Source of the DNA: Hohaiivirga grylli
GTDB lineage: Bacteria; Pseudomonadota; Alphaproteobacteria; Rhizobiales; Beijerinckiaceae
Direction of reading: 5' to 3'
NCBI RefSeq assembly: GCF_039655745.1
Contig: NZ_JBBYXI010000001.1
Span: forward strand, 124,001-188,000
Length of the DNA: 64,000 bases
The notes under the pieces: model-generated
Database searches by the model: none
Seen by the model: the letters and a program-made list of their open reading frames with translations, nothing else
What the model was told of the DNA's origin: nothing
Shown: positions 58,901-64,000 of the stretch, piece by piece
How positions within the stretch are numbered: the stretch's first letter is position 1
Layout of the letters: the number at the start of each line of letters is the position of its first letter
Made by a program: the position numbers and the translations under genes

Positions 58901-59153
58901 AACCTCAACTTCCACTTGTCAAAATGAAACTGACTGACTTTTTCAATATTACAAATCAGAACCCTATAACAAGGTAAATATTTAAGCATGCGCAATGGCA
59001 CATCATTTTATTTCTTGCGAGATATCGTCTAGCATAGACTTGGAACGCCAAGAGTTAAAATTCAATACATATTAAACATGCTTTTTATACAGCAGGGTTT
59101 AAACCATAGAATTTCTTGATTAAAAACTTCTTTGATTCGAACAGGGGACTGAT

Positions 59154-61115
59154 ATGAATAAAAAATATACTGAAATCACTTTTAAGGGTGCGGCTGCCTT
59201 TGCCATCGCTTTGTCGATGATTGGCACAGCCTATGCTGGTGGCAAAAGCCCGGCAGCGGCTTACGATGTTTCATTTGATAATATTTCAGCTGAGTTTTTC
59301 TTACTTAAAATCAATATGCCTAAGGTTGAGATCAAAGGCTCAAGCCTTCAGAAGGCCGATATTGAAAAGATGTTTGCGAAAGACACACCTGTTGCAGATC
59401 GCATCAAGGCACTTTCTGCCTATACAGCCAATTCAATTGACATCCCCACAATGACTTTTGTGCTTGATGCCTCAACTGGCGATGCAAGCAAGTTCGTAAA
59501 ATTCTCAGGCGATTACAAAGATGTAAAGCTGGAAAAAGTTGCCAATGGCAAGATTGGTAAAACTTCTGTAGCAAATGGTGGCCTGGACGTTGATGCTTCT
59601 GGCATCTTATCAATGAACTACAATGCAAAATCATACTCAATGAATGATTTTAACTTCGTTCATGTTTTCCGTGCATGGGAAGATAAGGCTGGTCCAGAAG
59701 ATAAAGAGGCTGTGGCCCTTTACAGTTCTGCCCAGATAGAAAGCATATCTGGAAGCGCGAAAGACGAAAATGGCTCCCAGACATTTGAATACGGCAAGTA
59801 TAATGTCAGTCAGGGTTCAAAATTCAAACTGCCTTCAAAGCCTTTGAAAGAAACAGTTAATGAAGTAATTGCCATTCTGAACGACAAAGATGCTCAGAAG
59901 AATAAAGATGAAGCGCTCAAGCGCTTCAAGGCAATTGCACCTCAGGCAATCGAGTTCATCGAAAACTATTATTTTGAGACTTATACGCTTGATAGCTACA
60001 AGATGACACAAGTCCTCACTCCAAAAGGACAAGAAGGCGTTACAATTAACGCAAGCACTGGCAAAATTGAGTTCAGTCCAAAACAGCTTTCAGTATCTGA
60101 TATTACTGTCTCTGTTCCGACAGCAAAGGCCGAAGTTAAAATTGGTTCTGTCTCAAACAAGGGCTTTTCAATTGATCCTTTGCTGGCTACAGCTAAAACC
60201 CTGCTCGCCAAGCCAGATAATAGCCTGAGCGAAGAAGATGGTATGTCTTTGGCTCTGGCTATGTATTCCAATCTTGGCACAACCAGCTTTGATAACATTG
60301 ATATTAAAGCCGTTGCACCAAAGCCTGTCGTTCAGCAGGACGACGAGGATGATGAAGAAACAACGGATGAGACTGTAGAGGAAACAACATCTTCGCAGGC
60401 AACATCTGGCGAAACAATTGACATTAACGTCAAAGCCAAGAACTTCACTTTCAAGCTGGAAAACCCGGTCAATAACATTCCATCAGCAGTTCGGATTTCT
60501 TTCGACAACCTGCAGTTCCCGGCAACTCTGTTTGCTCTGAAGGGTGATGAAAAGGGCCTGAAGGCAATGGAAAACCTCAAGAAGGTTGGCCTTGAGAACT
60601 TAAACGTTTCCTACGCTGTCGATGCGTCCTGGAATAAGGATGCAAACGAGCTCCACATCAATGAAATCAAGACTGCAGAAGAATCCATGGGCTCAACCCT
60701 GATCAAGGGCACCATCGGTAACTTTACATCTGCCATGTTCACAACCGACAAGCAGGCTGCAACATTAAGCGCCCTTGGTTTGCTGGTGAAGGATCTTTCC
60801 CTGCATCATGAAGATAAGGGTATGCTGAATAAGCTTATTGAACTGAATGCTGAAGAGAAGGGCATCACACCTGAACAGATCAAGTCAACTGTTCCAATGA
60901 TGGCTGCCTTCATTCCAGAGCCATTTGCCAGCATGGAATCTGTCAAGACAATCAAGGATGCTGCCCTTAAGTTCTGGGCCAATCCGGGTAAGCTTGATAT
61001 CTCCATTAAAGCCAAAGATGGCAAGGGTCTTGGCCTTGCTGACTTTATGTCTGTAAAGCAGAACCCTGCTGCGATTGACGGTAAGATCGACGTCAAAGCT
61101 TCTGCCAGCAACTAA
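59154..61115 (+). CDS. Large exported protein of unknown family
   Basis: Protein of 653 residues with a Sec signal peptide (cut near TAYAGG, residue 26). The mature part is beta-rich and polar, and alternates segments such as SIDIPTMTFVLDAS, VEIKGSSLQKADIE and VRISFDNLQFPATLFAL with helical ones. An acidic Thr/Glu/Asp linker lies near residues 390-415 (QQDDEDDEETTDE), dividing it into two parts. No cysteine-based motif or enzyme signature was found. It weakly recalls AsmA-like or DUF945-like periplasmic proteins, but I cannot assign it. GGGGAC before ATG 59154 and a strong terminator show a single-gene transcript. Confidence 0.8.
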   Translation: MNKKYTEITFKGAAAFAIALSMIGTAYAGGKSPAAAYDVSFDNISAEFFLLKINMPKVEIKGSSLQKADIEKMFAKDTPVADRIKALSAYTANSIDIPTMTFVLDASTGDASKFVKFSGDYKDVKLEKVANGKIGKTSVANGGLDVDASGILSMNYNAKSYSMNDFNFVHVFRAWEDKAGPEDKEAVALYSSAQIESISGSAKDENGSQTFEYGKYNVSQGSKFKLPSKPLKETVNEVIAILNDKDAQKNKDEALKRFKAIAPQAIEFIENYYFETYTLDSYKMTQVLTPKGQEGVTINASTGKIEFSPKQLSVSDITVSVPTAKAEVKIGSVSNKGFSIDPLLATAKTLLAKPDNSLSEEDGMSLALAMYSNLGTTSFDNIDIKAVAPKPVVQQDDEDDEETTDETVEETTSSQATSGETIDINVKAKNFTFKLENPVNNIPSAVRISFDNLQFPATLFALKGDEKGLKAMENLKKVGLENLNVSYAVDASWNKDANELHINEIKTAEESMGSTLIKGTIGNFTSAMFTTDKQAATLSALGLLVKDLSLHHEDKGMLNKLIELNAEEKGITPEQIKSTVPMMAAFIPEPFASMESVKTIKDAALKFWANPGKLDISIKAKDGKGLGLADFMSVKQNPAAIDGKIDVKASASN

Positions 61116-61137
61116 GATTAGCTTTATAGAAAAGCGC

Positions 61138-61167
61138 AAAAGGAGAGGTGAAAGCCTCTCCTTTTTT
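61138..61167 (+). terminator. Terminator of the large exported protein gene
   Basis: AAAAGGAGAGG (61138-61148) pairs with CCTCTCCTTTT (61155-61165) over a 6-base loop and continues into T residues. Confidence 0.93.
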
Positions 61168-61219
61168 ATTTCTGAAATATACTTAAAATGCTATTTAACG
61201 TCTTATTCATTCTGAAATG
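61168..61219 (+). promoter_or_regulatory. Possible LysR autoregulatory motifs
   Basis: ATTTCTGAAAT (61168-61178) and CATTCTGAAATG (61208-61219) are similar palindromes just before the LysR start. A spaced form, ATTTC-N7-GAAAT (62139-62155), stands before doxX. The recurrence suggests one regulator, but each motif is short. Confidence 0.35.
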
Positions 61220-61227
61220 GAAGCAAT

Positions 61228-62127
61228 ATGGATCGACTTGATTGTGACCGTATGTTCGTCAAAGTTATGGAAACAGGCAGTTTTTCAAAAGCAGCCGAAC
61301 AATCCCGTGTCAGCCCAAGTCAAGCTTCCAAGCTTATCTCAAAACTGGAAAGTGATCTTGGTGTCCAGCTTCTAAAACGAACAACACGGTCATTAACAGC
61401 AACTGAAGTGGGCACCGCCTATTTTGAGCGGATCAAAGCCATTCTTGAGGATATTGATAGCCTCGACTCATCCGTCCAGAATTCATCCGGAACAGCCAAA
61501 GGCAGATTACGTCTTTCTGTTCCCCTATCATTCGGTACTATAAGGCTGGCCCCGGTTTTCATTCAGTTTGCGCAGGCTTATCCGGAAATCGAGCTGGATA
61601 TTTCCTTCAGTGACCGGAATGTCAATTTAGTTGAAGAGGGGTATGATGCCGCCATCCGGATTGGGCGGATTGATGACAGCAGTCTTATTGCCCGCAAATT
61701 ATGCGACTTCAAAACAATAACGGTCGCATCAACACATTATCTTGAACAGGCTGGAACGCCAATGCATCCGGATGCCCTTATCTCCCATGAATGCATAATG
61801 GATACCAATCTGTCAGATCCCGCCTTGTGGCGCTTCAATAATCCGGACACGAGACTACCGATAGCAATCCGTGTTTCAGGCCGTCTGCGTTTTGCAAATG
61901 CCGAAATTTGTCTCGATGCCGCCGCGAAGGATTTTGGGATTACGCGCGTTCCGAGCTTCTTCCCAAAAGCTGATCTGGAGAGCAAAGGTCTCAAGATTAT
62001 TCTAGAGGCTTATGAGAGAGATCCTTATGCTGCTCATATCATCTATCCGGCAGGCCGCTATCTTGCAGGAAAGACAAGGGCAATGGTGGATTTTATGGCA
62101 AAGACCTTCCATCAGGAACGTTTTTAA
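61228..62127 (+). CDS. LysR-family transcriptional regulator
   Basis: Regulator of 299 residues. The N-terminal winged helix is DCDRMFVKVMETGSFSKAAEQSRVSPSQASKLISKLESDLGVQLLKRTTRSLTATEVG; here residues 7-60 form the helix-turn-helix. The effector-binding domain starts near residue 90 (GRLRLSVPLSFGTIRLAPVF). The sequence matches the group often found beside quinone- or aromatic-response genes. Since it is co-directional with doxX and the dioxygenase-like gene, it may regulate them; the ligand is unknown. Confidence 0.9.
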   Translation: MDRLDCDRMFVKVMETGSFSKAAEQSRVSPSQASKLISKLESDLGVQLLKRTTRSLTATEVGTAYFERIKAILEDIDSLDSSVQNSSGTAKGRLRLSVPLSFGTIRLAPVFIQFAQAYPEIELDISFSDRNVNLVEEGYDAAIRIGRIDDSSLIARKLCDFKTITVASTHYLEQAGTPMHPDALISHECIMDTNLSDPALWRFNNPDTRLPIAIRVSGRLRFANAEICLDAAAKDFGITRVPSFFPKADLESKGLKIILEAYERDPYAAHIIYPAGRYLAGKTRAMVDFMAKTFHQERF

Positions 62128-62234
62128 AACATTTTATTATTTCCAAAATAGAAATTTAAATATCTAAAACACACTAATAATCTTTGTAATGGAATATATT
62201 ATATCGGGGTAATCATCTTTGACAGGATATTACC

Positions 62235-62645
62235 ATGATTGATTCACGTACTGCTCCTTACGCCGCCCTTATTTTACGTCTTACGCTGGGTGTTCTCTTT
62301 CTTATCCATGCCGGACTAAAGATTTTCGTCTTCACACCAGCCGGAACAGCGCAGTATTTTGCCTCTCTCGGGCTCCCATCGGCACTGGCTTATTTCACCA
62401 TTGTCTGGGAAATTCTTGGTGGACTTGCCCTCATCACGGGCTTCTGGACACGTCTTGCGGCTCTGGCCATGATTCCTAATCTGCTTGGTACAATCGTAAC
62501 GGTTCACGGAGCCGCTGGTTTCTTTTTTACAAACCCGAATGGTGGTTGGGAATATCCGGCCTTTTGGGCAATTGCCCTGCTGGTTCTCGCATTGTTAGGC
62601 GATGGTGCCTTCGCCTTGAAGCCCACACCCGGCTACAAAAGGTAA
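62235..62645 (+). CDS. DoxX family membrane protein
   Basis: Protein of 136 residues with four predicted helices (RLTLGVLFLIHAGLKIFVF, TIVWEILGGLALITGFWTR and others), matching the DoxX/DoxD-like family. In Bacillus and others such proteins belong to quinone- and thiol-stress operons. It lies 4 bases ahead of the ring-cleavage-like gene, so the two are one operon. A function in electron transfer or membrane stress is possible but unproven. Confidence 0.88.
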   Translation: MIDSRTAPYAALILRLTLGVLFLIHAGLKIFVFTPAGTAQYFASLGLPSALAYFTIVWEILGGLALITGFWTRLAALAMIPNLLGTIVTVHGAAGFFFTNPNGGWEYPAFWAIALLVLALLGDGAFALKPTPGYKR

Positions 62646-62649
62646 TTTT

Positions 62650-63483
62650 ATGATGCCTGAAGTAATCCCCTCTCTCAGAATCGGCCTGGTTACCCTGACA
62701 GTTAATAACCTTGATTATGTCAGAAATTTTTATGAAAAAATCCTCGGTCTGATCCCGTTACATGAAACAGCAGGCCGCGTCGCACTCGGTACAGAAAAAG
62801 AAGTACTTCTTGTGCTTGAAGAAGACAGGAACGCCAAAAGACATTCCATCAGAGAAGCAGGATTATTTCACACAGCCTTCCTCCTGCCGACCAGAGGCGA
62901 TCTGGCCCGTTGGTTTTTGCATGCTCATCAGCTTGGTATTCATCTTCAGGGAGCATCTGACCACCTTGTCAGTGAAGCAATTTATCTTGCAGACCCGGAA
63001 GGCAATGGCATTGAAATTTACAAAGATCGTCCGCGCTCTGACTGGAGATGGCATGAAGGTCAGGTTGAAATGGCAACAATTGCACTTGATATTGCTGATC
63101 TTGTTAAAGATGCTGACGGTCAGAGCTGGGAAACCGTTCCGGCAGCCACCCGTATAGGACATGTCCATTTACAGGTCGGCCATATTGCAGAAGCAGAGAA
63201 ATTCTATGCCGATAAACTGGGGTTTGACATAACCTGCCATTACCCCGGCGCAACTTTCTACAGTACCGGCCAATACCATCATCACCTTGCGACCAACATC
63301 TGGAATAGCAGAAACGCACCTCCCAGAGAAAAAAATACAACGGGTCTTGCCCAGATTGAGTTGATTGCCGCAGAGCAGGATATAATCAGTGGCATTCGCG
63401 ATCGTACCGGCAATAAAGATTCTGGCAGCTTAATCATCGAAGATCCATGGCATAATAAAATTTCGATAAAAATGGCCTTCTGA
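62650..63483 (+). CDS. Two-domain VOC protein (catechol dioxygenase-like)
   Basis: Protein of 277 residues with two vicinal-oxygen-chelate domains (about residues 8-125 and 165-275), similar to CatE/MhqO extradiol dioxygenases. Possible metal ligands are the His of RIGHVHLQVGHI, the His of YHHHLATNIW and a Glu in QIELIAAE. It may cleave catechols or hydroquinones with Fe(II) in the cytoplasm. With DoxX and the nearby LysR regulator it resembles the mhq-type response to quinones. The RBS is weak; the first of two ATG codons is taken. Confidence 0.85.
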   Translation: MMPEVIPSLRIGLVTLTVNNLDYVRNFYEKILGLIPLHETAGRVALGTEKEVLLVLEEDRNAKRHSIREAGLFHTAFLLPTRGDLARWFLHAHQLGIHLQGASDHLVSEAIYLADPEGNGIEIYKDRPRSDWRWHEGQVEMATIALDIADLVKDADGQSWETVPAATRIGHVHLQVGHIAEAEKFYADKLGFDITCHYPGATFYSTGQYHHHLATNIWNSRNAPPREKNTTGLAQIELIAAEQDIISGIRDRTGNKDSGSLIIEDPWHNKISIKMAF

Positions 63484-63489
63484 AAAAAG

Positions 63490-63518
63490 AAAACCGCCAG
63501 CATATAAAAGCTGGCGGT
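63490..63518 (-). terminator. Terminator of the Gly-rich protein gene
   Basis: ACCGCCAGC (63493-63501) and GCTGGCGGT (63510-63518) form a 9-bp stem; on the minus strand TTTTCTTTTTT follows. It serves the Gly-rich gene and may also stop the converging dioxygenase transcript. Confidence 0.85.
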
Positions 63519-63532
63519 CTTCGGTTACCTTA

Positions 63533-64000
63533 TCAGAATTTTGCTGCTACCTGGCAGAGAGCAACAACGTTGTCATCATAATCACTGGTTGCTTTCAGAA
63601 CATCAACGCAACGCTTCTTGAGCACAACCCGCTCCCGCTGGTTCATGTTGGAAACACGATCATAGGCAACATCATAATCACTTTGACTTGGTACAGAACT
63701 GAAGAAGCTGCCGAAGCCTCGTGTTCCACTTGAGGCACTGTTACCTCCTAAGCCACCAGCGTTATTACCGCCGCCGGCGTTTGTACCGCCACCACTGGTG
63801 CCGCCACCACTGGTGCCGCCACCGCTCGTACCACCGCCACCATTATTGCCACCTCCTCCGTTATTTCCACCACCACCATTGTTACCACCGCCGCCGTTGT
63901 TGCCACCACCTCCATTATTGCCGCCACCGCCTCCATTATTACCACCGCCGCCGGTACCACCACCAATACCAACACCAGCACCAACAGAAGCTGTATCGCC
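63533..64000 (-). CDS. Glycine/asparagine-repeat protein, C-terminal part
   Basis: The frame enters at the right edge and ends with TGA at 63533-63535, leaving 155 residues. Six blocks of the type GGGGNN and three of GGGTS make a low-complexity region, followed by a charged C-terminal domain of about 65 residues (from FGSFFSSVPSQSDYDVAYDRVS to CQVAAKF) with two cysteines (KKRCVDVL, ALCQVA). A signal peptide is not visible, since the start lies outside. Gly/Asn repeats are typical of surface or exported proteins in this group, but I do not recognise a family. The two cysteines could form a disulfide. Confidence 0.75.
   Translation of the reverse strand, partial: GDTASVGAGVGIGGGTGGGGNNGGGGGNNGGGGNNGGGGNNGGGGNNGGGGNNGGGGTSGGGTSGGGTSGGGTNAGGGNNAGGLGGNSASSGTRGFGSFFSSVPSQSDYDVAYDRVSNMNQRERVVLKKRCVDVLKATSDYDDNVVALCQVAAKF
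63841..63960 (-). repeat. Tandem 18-bp GGGGNN coding repeat
   Basis: Six to seven imperfect units of 18 bases encode the hexapeptide GGGGNN, followed by units encoding GGGTS. The third positions vary, so the peptide pattern is kept while the DNA differs. Confidence 0.85.

Noticed and set aside
63760..63960. CRISPR array at the right end
   Set aside because: The regular units are in-frame codons for Gly/Asn with no constant repeat and no spacers.

Overview
The window is chromosomal DNA of an alphaproteobacterium, most probably a member of the Hyphomicrobiales (Rhizobiales) close to the Brucella/Bartonella/Phyllobacterium lineages, with a moderate GC content of about half by eye. Indicators are the acpXL-lpxXL cluster for the very-long-chain fatty acid (VLCFA) of lipid A, and the order acnA-ccmABCDG-ispZ-ftsY-mtaB-dapF-ffh-rpsP-rimM-trmD-rplS-leuC, which I recall as a conserved rhizobial backbone. 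A CtrA-type site before ftsK and a sigma-54 promoter before glnK-amtB agree with this. The genus cannot be fixed from the sequence alone. No rRNA, tRNA, CRISPR array, prophage or insertion sequence was found.

Layout. 1-530: the start of a secreted autotransporter-like protein that runs off the left edge, and the severed tail of an outer-membrane barrel directly behind cycA. 533-4681: cycA, a LysE-family exporter and gamma-glutamyltransferase. 4778-11019 (minus): a seven-gene VLCFA operon, acpXL-fabZ-fabF2-fabF1-fabG-adh-lpxXL. 11301-22119: aconitase, cytochrome c maturation genes ccmABCDG, ispZ, ftsY, an RluA-type pseudouridine synthase, mtaB and dapF. 22387-28260: an accessory block with a secreted GyrI-like protein, two DUF2157 membrane proteins, a chromate transporter and an arsR-acr3 pair. 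28538-38221: ffh, rpsP, rimM and trmD, then a three-gene iron-type ABC importer, then rplS and leuC. 38406-48374: a pair of Coa1-like proteins, a beta-CASP nuclease, a racemase-like protein, an MsbA-type exporter, a tyrosine phosphatase, ppa, an L,D-transpeptidase, an orphan response regulator, a cyclic-nucleotide-binding protein and xthA. 48466-58900: lolA, ftsK, amtB, glnK, tesB, a ubiH-family hydroxylase, a lytic transglycosylase and leuD. 59154-64000: a large secreted protein of unknown family, a LysR regulator with doxX and an extradiol-dioxygenase-like gene, and the C-terminal part of a glycine/asparagine-repeat protein.

How the genes work together. The VLCFA operon holds a private acyl carrier, a full elongation cycle and the transferase to lipid A; the MsbA-type exporter could flip the product. 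One of its two condensing enzymes has lost its catalytic residues and its dehydrogenase has lost the catalytic zinc ligands, so the pair may act as a ketosynthase/chain-length-factor heterodimer with an enoyl-reductase-like partner. These assignments are the most interesting testable ideas here. Several operons carry strong hairpins between genes, pointing to unequal expression inside transcripts (acpXL/fabZ, rpsP/rimM, binding protein/permease).
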